29,101 bases of DNA from a virus: the IMG/VR virus record IMGVR_UViG_3300035670_000997, positions 1-29,101 of that record. One strand, 5' to 3'. Below the pieces are notes generated by a model that was not told the origin of the DNA, did no database searches, and saw only the letters and a program-made list of their open reading frames with translations. Both the position numbers and the translations under genes were made by a program. Below, piece after piece: positions 14,101-24,400 of the stretch. Position 1 is the first letter of the stretch, and each line of letters begins with the position of its first letter.

Positions 14101-17020
14101 TCCACTTCCGTTCATTTCAAGAGAACAAACGCTTTTCTTAGAACTTTATCTTGACGCTTCTTCAAATATTGTATACAATGATGTTCAGGTACTAGAAACT
14201 TCAATTAGTGATGTTACCGTTACAATATTCTCAATTGCACAAGATACATCAAAATATGAAAATCTGTTGTTATTGAATTTAGCAAATGAAAGCATTTCGG
14301 AATACGCAAACGAAAACTTTTATGGTATTAATATTGTTCCATTAAGATCAAGTGGAATTGTAAGTCAATCATATGAAATTGATATTGAACTTCCTCTTGT
14401 TACTGTTGCGGCAACACTTCAACCATTTAGAATCTTTGTTGATAGATTGCGTCTGCCATCACTTGGTCTTGGAACTTCTATTATTGATGCTACTGTCAGT
14501 TTTGACGGTACATCATATGAAATTGAAACTCGACCAGAGTTTGTTCAGTTTGCCCCAACACCAATTCCACAGACTACTGGAAGACTGAAAAAATTACAAT
14601 ATATTGTTCCTTCAGTTAATGCTGTAATACCAAACATTTATGAAGTAATTAAGATTAATCCAGAAATTGATGTTGCGCCAATCCCAAGAATGAAACTTGA
14701 GATTGATGTAATTGCAGAATTTGTTTCTCCATTCAGAGAAGATTTTTCAATTTACACTTTAGAAGAATTTTCTGACAACACCATTGCAGAATATGCATTA
14801 GAAACATTCTCAAGCCCACATTTATACAAGTATCAATCACTATCATCTTCTGATATTGATTATCGAATCGAAATATATCCATATATCGATTCTCGTATGA
14901 GATTCTATAGTGAAATTCTCACAATGACAAACCGTGAGATGACTGTAGAGATTGATGTGGTTGCAGAATCGGCAATAGTTTCTCCAATCTTCAGACCAAA
15001 ATTGGAGGTTGATATTCCTTCTTATCCAAGATTTCCTCTTGGAGAATTAAATATTGATGCCATTCAAAATGATCTGTTTGGTGGAGAATATGAAACGCTT
15101 TCATTTAATGAAATAATTAATCCAAACTTCATACCATTATCATCAACTACTGAAATTGTAAATAGATTAGAAATCTATGTTGATTTGTCGATGAACTTCT
15201 ATTCAGAAGTCTTTACGGTAGAAAGTTTCACTCAACCAACAGTATTACAAATTAAACCTTATGTTGATGCTGGTATTATTATTGACCTCACAAAAGGTCA
15301 ACTTTATACCGCCGATGACTTTACTGAAATTCCAATCTCATTTTATGCCGATGAAGGAATTATCAACTACACATCAACAACCTTTACTACATCGTTAGAA
15401 GAACCAATTGAGGTTCTTGCGAGAAGACAATACGGTCAAAAAGTTGAAATTGAAATTCCTCTTTACCCAAGAAGAACTGCACTTGGATTAAAAATTGAAG
15501 AAATCGCCAATGAGGAAATTGGTCAAGAGGTATACGGAGAAGCACAATATACAGATGAATCTTTCTTTGGTAAGTTTAATCCAAACTTTATATATTTAAA
15601 TACCGCATCTGAAGTTGTAAAGAGAATCGAATTAGCAAGTATTGATGTGTCAATGAACTTCTATTCAGAAGTCTTTACGGTAGAAAGTTTCACACAACCA
15701 ACCACACTTCTGTTAAATCCTTACATTGATGTTGCGCCAATCCCAAGAATGAAACTTGAGATCGATACGCATTCTCCAAAACGACTTCCAGCCGAACAAT
15801 TAAAGATTGAACAAGTAGAATATGAATTGATTTCGTATTGGTCTGAATTTACTCTTGATGGTGTGCTAAACTTCAACATTCCTAAATTGAATGGTGCATC
15901 TGAAGTTGTGAAGAGAATCGAGTTGGCAAGCATTGATTTGTCAATGAACTTCTACTCAGAAGTCTTTACGATGGAAAGTTTTACCCAACCGACAGTAATT
16001 GAGATTAGTCCATTAGTCAATGTTGGAGTTATTTGGGACTTAACTAAAAAAGAGTTTTATACTGCCGATGACTTTACTGAAATTCCAATCTCATTTTATG
16101 CCGATGAAGGAATTATCAATTATTCATCTACAATATTTACCGACTCATTAGGCGAGAGTGTTGAAGTTACTACAAGAAGACAATATACTGAAAAAATTAA
16201 AATCCAAATCAATTCCGATGGTTTAAATGAAAGTTATTCTGGGCTCGCCTTAGAATATCTTAAAGACTATGGTCTGAGGGATGTTCGTGATGACACATTC
16301 CTAAGTGAAAGTTCAATTCATACCGTACTCCTAAGTCCAATTTCAATTCCAGTCGAGAAAACGATTGAGATTCCAAAAGAAGAAATTTTGGCATCATTTG
16401 ATATCCTTCCAGTTAACCGTGAAATTAAACCATATCTAAATCTTGAAATAGGTAGAACTACTGAAATTGAACTTGATGTGGATTGTAATTATAAATATTC
16501 TGACATTGAACTCACCTTTGTCGCAGATGAAGTGATTTCAAGATTTGCCGAGCAAGATATTGGTGGAAACTATGCATTAGGCGCAACAACATTTAGAGAA
16601 AAGCCAATAACTTTTGGTGAGTTTAGCATAAGAGAGTATCAAGACGAAATTATCGACACATATGATCAACTTGATATACAAGATCCATTTACGAATGATC
16701 TCATTAGGAAAAATGTCCAAATTGATGGTTCAGTATCTTTTACCGATCCAGGACTTTCCGCAATTAGAATCAATTCTTTATATGGAGATCCAATCTCATC
16801 TTTTTCAGAAAGTGTATTAACCGACCTTAGCGGAAGAAAGACTATGGTTGTTGGAACCAATACACAATTTATCTTAGACTATCTTGTAAATGACAGTCTA
16901 ATAACAGATACAGAAAAATTCTTGGTCACAAATGTCGCTAACAACACATATCTGGAAGTTAATGTGAATCCAGAAGAAAATTATATCGATGCATCGGTTT
17001 ACCGAGAGTATTTTGTATAA
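11138..17020 (+). CDS. gp7: Enlarged baseplate wedge protein gp7-like with mosaic repeats
   Basis: A 1,960-aa protein in the gene 7 position between gp6 and gp8 (T4 gp7 is 1,032 aa). The N-terminus (LFPTLNDESFLQFLKDYYKF) and residues about 148-195 (SDRRLLYNRIRDLLQSKSTE, then IEIRFPGDDLLRVSDG) match a family I know from marine T4-like phages in this slot. Residues about 43-110 and 215-285 carry an SGATG-type beta module. Residues about 285-590 carry repeated GSGY/GNNY strands. From about 750 to 1,700 the chain is a mosaic of repeats (SFYADEGIIN three times, NFYSEVFTVESFTQPT three times, RSSGIV-SYEIDIEL twice, DVAPIPRMKLEID twice). The C-terminus holds a VVGTNTQF module shared with the next giant protein. 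It ends in the first late promoter of the gp8 block. The gp7 name rests on position more than on sequence identity. Confidence 0.65.
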   Translation: MADVFLNPSLNLDTLFPTLNDESFLQFLKDYYKFLQSTKLTITDVSGTFVKDEIVTGADSKATGKVAFVGTNEIIVLMTTDAPLDINEIITGSTSGATATISGVKDNVIRESARLPKARSQYVSGDEFFQLLRDEVNAGYPSTSESDRRLLYNRIRDLLQSKSTEEAYRFLFKAFFDENIEIRFPGDDLLRVSDGKFEKTSLIRVIPTNTNLFPIGDIFDFLNKTIRGQTSGAVGTVVNISISFLGGVQYAEFNLKLVSGEFQAGETVADVLQPRLSTEVYGIIGDIRINDGGSGYSVGDVLTITGDGAEALAEVSSISTGPINRIIVNIPGYGYRINTRAVVDNTDTAGNGLAISVTSIANTYTVSDGSNTFTVGDTSQIQIISRGSNYQRTPTITLVDETIRDLGLLSERLITITNSGNNYAVGEILTFTGGAGNNAAGKVASVGNTAPFGEENLLFEDDFVLIQEQEVNGLHSAIKSEDWTNTGPILRIELTDIGSGYASNNLPTLTLESANTVSGANATFTVDNILGVSANVTVDIANNSVGIGSIRQIDVTNPGINFSSANVDATGVGDGNANLEAIISGLNVNRGFFTNDDGKVNYKIIQDSFFYQDFSYVIRSGLIIDAYKELVKETVHPAGLEFFGEIVITSIIGLQAEFRSQIDQTPRPLALSSFLSLYPVGVTFPYAGSIREVEITPAVIDQLSLSENNFVREIDFYLPTVELISTSTFDVGAISRIELSGTPINLIAGVDIVKDQPRFADEYLEVPLEYFGDALISSYSTTTFLDAPDEIFEVLFKREYTQSLEIDIALFANVSSQIVFNDVNIAETSVSEAVLKLELDTVLVPVSIRNFNLREIDITPYVDAGIIVDYTKSDQFYANTFDEVPISFYADEGIINYSSTLFTDSLEGQIYFTQRREYTQSLEIDIISSAQEFNDYGDLETYALSYDLISTYAETTFDTVYSTPLRSSGIVSKSYEIDIELLKINSFVPLPFISREQTLFLELYLDASSNIVYNDVQVLETSISDVTVTIFSIAQDTSKYENLLLLNLANESISEYANENFYGINIVPLRSSGIVSQSYEIDIELPLVTVAATLQPFRIFVDRLRLPSLGLGTSIIDATVSFDGTSYEIETRPEFVQFAPTPIPQTTGRLKKLQYIVPSVNAVIPNIYEVIKINPEIDVAPIPRMKLEIDVIAEFVSPFREDFSIYTLEEFSDNTIAEYALETFSSPHLYKYQSLSSSDIDYRIEIYPYIDSRMRFYSEILTMTNREMTVEIDVVAESAIVSPIFRPKLEVDIPSYPRFPLGELNIDAIQNDLFGGEYETLSFNEIINPNFIPLSSTTEIVNRLEIYVDLSMNFYSEVFTVESFTQPTVLQIKPYVDAGIIIDLTKGQLYTADDFTEIPISFYADEGIINYTSTTFTTSLEEPIEVLARRQYGQKVEIEIPLYPRRTALGLKIEEIANEEIGQEVYGEAQYTDESFFGKFNPNFIYLNTASEVVKRIELASIDVSMNFYSEVFTVESFTQPTTLLLNPYIDVAPIPRMKLEIDTHSPKRLPAEQLKIEQVEYELISYWSEFTLDGVLNFNIPKLNGASEVVKRIELASIDLSMNFYSEVFTMESFTQPTVIEISPLVNVGVIWDLTKKEFYTADDFTEIPISFYADEGIINYSSTIFTDSLGESVEVTTRRQYTEKIKIQINSDGLNESYSGLALEYLKDYGLRDVRDDTFLSESSIHTVLLSPISIPVEKTIEIPKEEILASFDILPVNREIKPYLNLEIGRTTEIELDVDCNYKYSDIELTFVADEVISRFAEQDIGGNYALGATTFREKPITFGEFSIREYQDEIIDTYDQLDIQDPFTNDLIRKNVQIDGSVSFTDPGLSAIRINSLYGDPISSFSESVLTDLSGRKTMVVGTNTQFILDYLVNDSLITDTEKFLVTNVANNTYLEVNVNPEENYIDASVYREYFV
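13789..16151 (+). repeat. Mosaic intragenic repeats inside the gp7-like gene
   Basis: Near-identical nucleotide blocks recur at distance. The SFYADEGIIN block is at about 13789-13857, 15331-15371 and 16084-16151; copies one and three are almost identical over some 65 nt. The NFYSEVFTVESF block is at about 15187-15240, 15650-15702 and 15942-15995. Just before the start, a block encoding RSSGIVS is at 14027 and again at 14339, and DVAPIPRMKLEID is at 14671 and 15728. DNA-level identity, including synonymous positions, points to recent duplication or gene conversion. Confidence 0.8.
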
Positions 17021-17023
17021 ATA
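17016..17023 (+). promoter_or_regulatory. Late promoter 1 for gp8
   Basis: An exact TATAAATA overlapping the stop codon of the gp7-like gene, 75 nt upstream of the gp8 ATG. It is the distal member of a tandem pair 35 nt apart. Confidence 0.65.
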
Positions 17024-17028
17024 AACAG

Positions 17029-17047
17029 AAACTAAAGGTAGTTTTTT
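17029..17047 (+). terminator. Weak terminator-like hairpin between the two gp8 promoters
   Basis: AAACTA, loop AAGG, TAGTTT, then three more T. The 6-bp stem is AT-rich and only marginally stable. It could reduce read-through from gp7, or from late promoter 1, before promoter 2 restarts transcription. It may also be chance. Confidence 0.25.
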
Positions 17048-17050
17048 CCA

Positions 17051-17058
17051 TATAAATA
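17051..17058 (+). promoter_or_regulatory. Late promoter 2 for gp8
   Basis: A second exact TATAAATA, 39 nt upstream of the gp8 ATG, at the same distance range as the gp48 promoter. The strong AAGGAG at 17085-17090, 7 nt before the ATG, completes a high-expression start. Confidence 0.75.
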
Positions 17059-17097
17059 AAAGAGATTGCCAAACACCCTATTTTAAGGAGATAAAAT

Positions 17098-18369
17098 ATG
17101 CCAGCAATTGCAACCAGTAAGTTTAGAGTACATAACGCAGAACAGTTTTTAGAGGCTTTTTCAGAGGCTTCTAACACTATCATGTATCTCTATATTGGTG
17201 GAACAAGCCCATTTTCAGATGACTTCAACCCACCAACACCAACCAACTCTACCGCAAATATTGAGTTCATTCCTTGGAGAGATTCAATTGCGGCTAAGCG
17301 TATTCAGTCAACCGATGTTGTTCATGTTATCGACCGCTATGACTGGACCACAGGTACAGTTTATGACCAATACGATGACCAAGACACAAACATTCTCGAT
17401 GACGACTTCTATGTTCTCACCGATGACTTCAATGTGTACAAGTGCTTGTTCAACAACGGCGGTTTGACTTCTACAATCAAGCCATCAGGTACTTCTACAA
17501 CTGCCGCTACACTTGCTGACGGCTACAAGTGGAAATACATGTACACAATTTCAACTTCAGACGCTTTGAAGTTCTTGACAAACGACTACATGTCCGTTCG
17601 TACAGACAACACCGTTGCAGGAGCCGCAGTTGACGGCGGTCTTGATACAGTTCTCGTAACTGCTGGCGGTTCTTCATATACTGAAGCCCCTTCAGTTACT
17701 ATTGATGGTGACGGATCAGGTGCTACTGCTACTGCAAACATCACAGCCGATGCCGTTTCTTCAATTACAATCACTAACGCAGGTTCAGGCTATACCTACG
17801 CCACAGTTTCCTTCTCAGGTGGCGGTGGTGGTTCAGGTGCTACTGCTAGAGCAATTCTACCTCCAAAGAATGGTCACGGTTCAAACGCCATCGAAGAACT
17901 TGGTGGTAAGTTCATCATGATCAATGTCCGCTTGGATGGTACTGAAGCAAACACAATCTCTACTGCTAACGACTTCCGTAAGATCGGTTTGATTCGTGAC
18001 CCATATGAGTTTGGTACAACAACCCGTGGTCTTGCGACAAACTATCGCCAGACATATCGTTACACAGTTACAGACGCCAACGCTTCATTCAGCCTTGACG
18101 AAACTGTTACTTCTGGTTCTAACACCGCTACTGTTGTTGAGTGGGATAACACTAACAAATACCTCTTTGTTAACCTACCACTACCACTTGCATTCGCAAA
18201 CGGTGCTACTGTAACAGGTTCATCATCGGCTGCAACTGGTACAATTGATGCTATCAATGAGCCAGGACTCGCACCTTACTCAGGCGATGTTCTTTATGTT
18301 GAAAACAGAAGCCCAATTTCAAGAGCGAATGACCAGATTGAGGATGTGAAACTCGTTATTGAATTCTAA
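17098..18369 (+). CDS. gp8: Baseplate wedge protein gp8
   Basis: A 423-aa protein, longer than T4 gp8 (334 aa). The N-terminus (TSKFRVHNAEQFLEAFSE) and ADGYKWKYMYTISTSDALKF followed by LTNDYM (about 140-165) are family signatures, as is PPKNGHGSNAIEELGGKFIM (about 257-276), the loop before the second beta domain. Between them, residues about 180-255 hold an inserted Gly/Ala-rich strand repeat (GSSYTEAPSVTIDGDGSGAT, GSGYTYATVSFSGGGGGSGA) of the same kind as in the gp7-like protein. An SGSNTATV module near 340-395 is also shared. It has the best ribosome site in the window and two late promoters, which implies high expression. Its codons use more C-ending forms than neighbouring genes. Confidence 0.88.
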   Translation: MPAIATSKFRVHNAEQFLEAFSEASNTIMYLYIGGTSPFSDDFNPPTPTNSTANIEFIPWRDSIAAKRIQSTDVVHVIDRYDWTTGTVYDQYDDQDTNILDDDFYVLTDDFNVYKCLFNNGGLTSTIKPSGTSTTAATLADGYKWKYMYTISTSDALKFLTNDYMSVRTDNTVAGAAVDGGLDTVLVTAGGSSYTEAPSVTIDGDGSGATATANITADAVSSITITNAGSGYTYATVSFSGGGGGSGATARAILPPKNGHGSNAIEELGGKFIMINVRLDGTEANTISTANDFRKIGLIRDPYEFGTTTRGLATNYRQTYRYTVTDANASFSLDETVTSGSNTATVVEWDNTNKYLFVNLPLPLAFANGATVTGSSSAATGTIDAINEPGLAPYSGDVLYVENRSPISRANDQIEDVKLVIEF

Positions 18370-18406
18370 ATTCTGGTTGTTTTAACTTTAAAAGGTAAAG
18401 GGTGAT

Positions 18407-21400
18407 ATGTCAAATCCCGGTGGCGTAGATTTAAACATTGGTCCATACTTTGACGATTATGATGAAGATAAGAAGTATGTAAGAGTTCTCTATAGACCTG
18501 GTCGAGCAGTCCAGGCTAGAGAACTCACACAAGCACAGACTTATCAGCAAAAGCAGATTCAACGCTTTGCTGAATACTTCTTTAGCGAAGGATCAATTGT
18601 AGATGGATGCGAACAGAGTTTAGACTTGAGAATGGAGTATGTAAAACTCCAGACCGAGTATGATTCTGTTGAAGTTGATGTTGAAGACTTTTTAGGACAA
18701 AGAGTTATTGGTGCGAACACTGGTTGCCGTGCCTATGTAGGTCTTGTTACTGATATTGATGGCGAAGACCCAAAAACTCTTTTCATTAATTATGAATCAA
18801 CAGGAACAGTCATTCTCAATGTTGATGCCACCGGTGCATTTATCACTCTTGGTAACACAGTTACCTTCAACTCTGGTAATACTGGAGTTATTAAAGCATT
18901 TTATCAAGACCAAGATACATTAGGGTATAAAGTCTATGTTGGTGATTTGCGTGGTGGTGTTGATACTGTACCATTTACTGCAAACTCAATAGGTTCAGAT
19001 GGTACTACATTCACCATGAATGTTGGTTCGGTCAGCGATAAAAGAACATCTAAGCAATTTGAGAATAGCGAAAAACTTTTTGTTTTATTTGATGATATTG
19101 CTGATTCACCAAATACTGCATACGCAAATACTGCAACATCTAGAGCAACCTTCACAATTGTTAATGAAGGTCTTGCCACACAAGAGACTTTCAACTATGG
19201 TTCAAAATATACTATCAATGATGGCGTAATCTATGTTGCCGATCACTTTGTTAAGCATGATTCACAGACAATCATTCTTGACAAATACACAAACCGTCCA
19301 TCATATAAAGTTGGTGTAATTCCAACCAAAACATTCATCGACACAGTTGATGACCAAACACTTCTTGACAATGCTCAAGGCACACCAAACTTCCAAGCAC
19401 TTGGCGCTGATCGTCTTAAGATCGATACAGTACTTGCTAAAGTTCCGCTTGATGAAGCCACGGACGAATCTGAATTCGTGCCTATTACAGAAGTTATTAG
19501 TGGTAACATTGTAAAGAAATTTACTGATCAAGTTGAAAATAAATTAGAAGACGCACTTGCTAGAAGAACATTTGAAGAATCTGGAAACTACACGCTTTCC
19601 GATCCAAGAATTTTTATTCGTGAACACTTAAGTATTGATGACAATCGTGGTAAGTTTACTGAGGCTGAAGGTGGTAACAATGAATTGCTTGTCATTGAAA
19701 CTGATCCATTCGTTTCATATGTAAAGGGTTTCAGAAACGAACTACTCACAAAAGTTTTCACACCAGTACGAAAAGGTACTGATACACAATTCGTTGAACA
19801 AGTCAAGACTGCAATTCTTGTTGGTTCTTATATTCCAGTTAAAGAACTTGTTGGCACATGGGATTTCATGGAATCAACAGTCATTGATCTCTATGATACT
19901 GCACAAGAAGCCATTTCAAATAATAGTTTTAGTTCCACAACTCTAACTGGTTCTAAGATTGGTGAAGCAAGAGTAAGAGCCGTAGAGTATGCATCAGGCA
20001 CCGTAGGTACTGCTGATTCAAGATACGATCTCTACATCTATGATATCGTAATGAATCAAGATAAACTTTTCCAAGATGTTCGTGCATTTTATCAGAGTGG
20101 CGGTTCTTTCCCAAATCGATTTGCAGATGTTGTGGTCGATGCGTTAGGTAATGCGACACTCAGAGAATCTGCATTTGAATCATCTATCTTTAAACTTCCA
20201 TATGTTGGTATTCAAACACTCCGTGACGAAAATAACAATGTGGAATCAGGATTTCAGTTTAGAAAAGAATTTCCAGCAAACTTTAACGGTTCTGGACAGG
20301 TTACGCTTGCTACCACAGACTTGAACGAAACATTTGGTTCAGGTGGTACTGAAGCACTTAAAAATACAAACTATCTTGTTATACCAACAAATACTGCAAA
20401 TACTGCCGCACTCACAGGAACAACAAATGTGATTGCAGATGTTGCGACAGGCACTAATACGGTCATTTCAAGTTTGCCTGGTGCGACAACAACATTCACT
20501 ACAGAATATCAAGTTGGTGATGTAATTCGTATCGATGGTGAAGACAGAATCATTTCTGCAATTACAAACAACTTCTGGATGACAGTAACTTCAGAATATA
20601 CTTCAGCGGCTTCAAACGAAGATCACTATAAAGTATTTCCTGCTGGTCGCCCAATTAAACTTTCTGGCATTGGTTCAAATGGTGTTGAAAGAACAGTTTC
20701 AGTTGGTTCACCTCCACAGACAGTAGATATTGATCTACAGGAGAATGGGCTAATTTCAAGTTCTGGATCAGGTTTCTCTGCAAGGGTCTCAATTATTATG
20801 GACCGTGCAAATGCTAGAGAAACTCGTAAGACACTTAACGCAAACCGTGAAATTCAAATTCAAGCCAATACACATCCAAATGGATTTGTTGGACCTTATG
20901 GATTAGGATATGGTGACATTTATCAGATTCGTGGAATCTATCAGTCAAGTGGATTTGGTATTTCAGCAACCACAAGCAATACAAATGTCACAAGTCTTTA
21001 CACTTTAGACAATGGTCAAAGAGATACTTCATACGAACATGGAACAATTACACCTAATGTTGGTGTAACTCCAACAGGAAATCTTCTTGTTGTATTTGAT
21101 CATTTCACACACGATACTTCACAAGGTATTGGATATCTATCATTCGATTCATATCCTGTTAACGATGAAACATCATCTAATACAACGATTCGAACAGAAG
21201 AAGTTCCATCATATCGTTCCGTTAGAACTGGAGAACTTTTCAGTCTGCGTGATTGTCTAGACTTCAGACCAATCAAAGCGGCAAGCGCAAGCACTACAAA
21301 CCCAACCGATGGCGGAACATATCAGATTCCAACAGGCGGTTTACACTTCCCAACACCAGCATCAGACTTTGATGCTGACCTAATTTACTACAAGGGAAGA

Positions 21401-24400
21401 AAAGCAAAACTATACATTGATCAAAATGGTAACTTAGGAATCAATGATGGTTCTCCTGGTTATCCTCTTGCATCACCACCACCAACTATTCCAGACACAC
21501 TAGAATTAGCAGAGATTACAATTCCTGTTTATCCATCATTGGCTGGTGACATTCGTATTGAATCTTATAAGAATCGTAGATTTACAATGCGTGAAATTGG
21601 TAAGATGAATAAGCGCATCGAACAAATTGAATACTATGCGACACTCAGCGAACTAGAAAAACAAGCACAATCAAAAGTTGAAGTTGATGACGATGGATTT
21701 GATCGTTTCAAGAACGGTATTCTTGTAGATTCTTTCTCAGGACATAACATTCATGATGTTTTTAATCCTGATGGTAATCGTGTTCGAATTGACACCAGTG
21801 CAAATTATGCTACCACATATGCAAACAACCAAGTACAGGTTGAACTTGCACTCAATGAATCTTCATCTTCAAACATTAGAAAGACACCAGGAAGAAAAGT
21901 ATATGTAAACTATACTGAACAAGATTTTATTGATCAGCCATATGCATCAACAACAATCAACCTAGCGCAAGAACTTACATTTACATGGTCTGGTGACATG
22001 ACCATTATTCCTGCTACAGACAATTGGGTTGATACAAGTTATCCTCCAGAAGCAAACACAAACATTGACCTAACTGGTATTACTGATAACTTTAAAGCAA
22101 TTGCAGATTCTTGGAATACTGTTGTTGCGCCACATCTTCGCCATTGGGTTGGTGAAACACCAAAAACAACAACGACTACAACAACCGGTCGTTCACGAAG
22201 CGGTAGGGTGGTTACGGAATATAAAGATACAAGAACTGTTACAACACAAAATCAAAAACTAAATGAGATTCAAGCAAACTTCACTCTTGCTAATGAAGAT
22301 GTAAACACAGTTACCGAGCGAGTTTCTGACATTAGTATTAAACATTACATTCGCCCAAGAGATTTTGTATTTGTATCTCAAGGCATGAAAGATGGTTCAA
22401 AACTTTATGCATTCTTTGATGGTGAAGATGTAACTGCAAATTGTACACAAATTGCATTGGCAGATGGTGCTGATGTAAATGATTTGTTTGACTTGTTTGA
22501 TACAGATGGCATTCTTCAAGCCGATGCTGGAGTTTACTCTCTTGGTACTGCTGGAGACCTTACAGTAAATAGTAATCGAATTATTGGTGTCTTTAGAGTT
22601 CCAGAAGGAAGATTCTTTGTTGGTCAAAGATCATTCCGTTTGACTGATAGCGAAACTGATGATGTTGAAGAAGCAACTACAATTGCTACTCAATCAATTT
22701 TTGCACAAGGACTTTCTGTAGCAAAAGGTCTTGATGTTGTTAATACACGACCATTCACATTTGATGGTTTTGCTAATCAGCAATTAAAAGGTAAAGGCAC
22801 ATCAAGAAAAGTTACACTCAAAGACGAAACTACTAGAAAAATTATTCGTCAATGGTATGATCCACTTTCTCAAAGTTTCTATGTTGACGAAGAAACATAT
22901 CCAGAAGGTATATATGTTACATCCCTTGACTTGTTCTTTAAAACAAAATCTCCAGACACATCTAAGCATGGTGTGACTTGTGAGATTCGTGAAATGGACA
23001 ATGGATTCCCAACAAGATTGGTGATTGGTGGTGAGGTTGCTAGAAGAGAACATGATGATATTGTAATTAGTGATGATAGTACTGCAAACACTACATTTAC
23101 ATTTGCAAATCCAATTTTCTTACCGCCAGGTATTGAATATTGTTGGGTTGCAAAACCTGATGGTAATGTGACAGACTTTAATGTGTTTGTTGCCGAACTT
23201 GGACAGTTTGACATTACCAATCCAGAAGTTAATTTCAGAATTACTGAACAACCTGCAACTGGCATGTTGTTTACCTCTGCAAACGACTTTACTTGGATAC
23301 CAAGACAGAATCAAGATGTTAAGTTTAAGTTAAGAACTGCACAATTTAGCACAACGCCAGCAACAGTTATTCTACAAAACAAGCCATGGGCAAATACTGG
23401 AGGCAACTTCAACTTCAATGCTTATTCATTGAACCTTGAAAACTTAACTACACCAAAATCTAATATTCTTTTAGAAGGAAGAACTGCTGACGGAACATAC
23501 ACCCTCAGTACATTCAATAGCATTAAGAACTTGGAGAGAATTCAGTTGTCAACGATGCAACAACTCGCCAATTCATCAAATGAAACATCATTCCTTCCTA
23601 CAGATAAATCAATTACGATTAGAGCAACGATGCTCACAGAAAATGCAAATGTTTCTCCATACATTGATATTGAGAGAATGCGTGTTTACTTAGAGCAAAA
23701 TATTATTAACAATTCTACCTTTAATCAGTTGACTGGTACAGTTACCTATAACACATCAAATAATATTGTTGCTGGCGTTGGTACGCTTTTTGATAGTGAA
23801 ATTGATGTTGGTGAATATGCATTGTTCGGTGAAGAGTATCGTCAAGTTTCTTTTGTTGCAAACGATAACTATCTTGAAGTTAAGAATAACTTTACAACTT
23901 CTGGTTCTGGAGTTTCTGTCATTAGTAAAGCCGCAGAAAATCCATCTGGGCCATACGCCGACCTCACACGATACATTACCCGTGTGGTAGAATTGAATGA
24001 TGGATTTGAATCATCCGACTTGGCAGTTTATTTGGCAGTCAATCGCCCACCAGGCACGGATATCAAAGTATACTACAAAGTGCTTAGTGAAAACGACAAT
24101 GATCCATTTGACTTCAAATTCTATAATGAAATGACGCTTGATGGAACGGCTAAAACCAGTCAAGAATCGACTGTATACAATGAAGAAAAATATATCGTAC
24201 CTCTTGCTAAGAAAACTGGTGGTTCAAGACTTCTCGATGGAAGAGTTACAATCACGAATGGTTCAGTAGATGTTGTTGGTGCAAATACAGTATTCTTGGA
24301 GCAATTACAAGTTGGTGCAGATATTGCCGTTGGTACATCAAGACTTCAGAGAACGATTTCATCGATCACAAATAACACATTCCTGACCGTAGAATCTGCA

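Noticed and set aside
13789-16151. CRISPR-like or tandem-repeat array
   Set aside because: The repeats are in-frame protein-coding blocks of uneven length and spacing without palindromic units or uniform spacers.
16490-16497. Exact TATAAATA inside the gp7-like gene
   Set aside because: It encodes YKY within the coding frame, about 600 nt before gp8, which already has two closer promoters. Chance is likely in this AT-rich gene.
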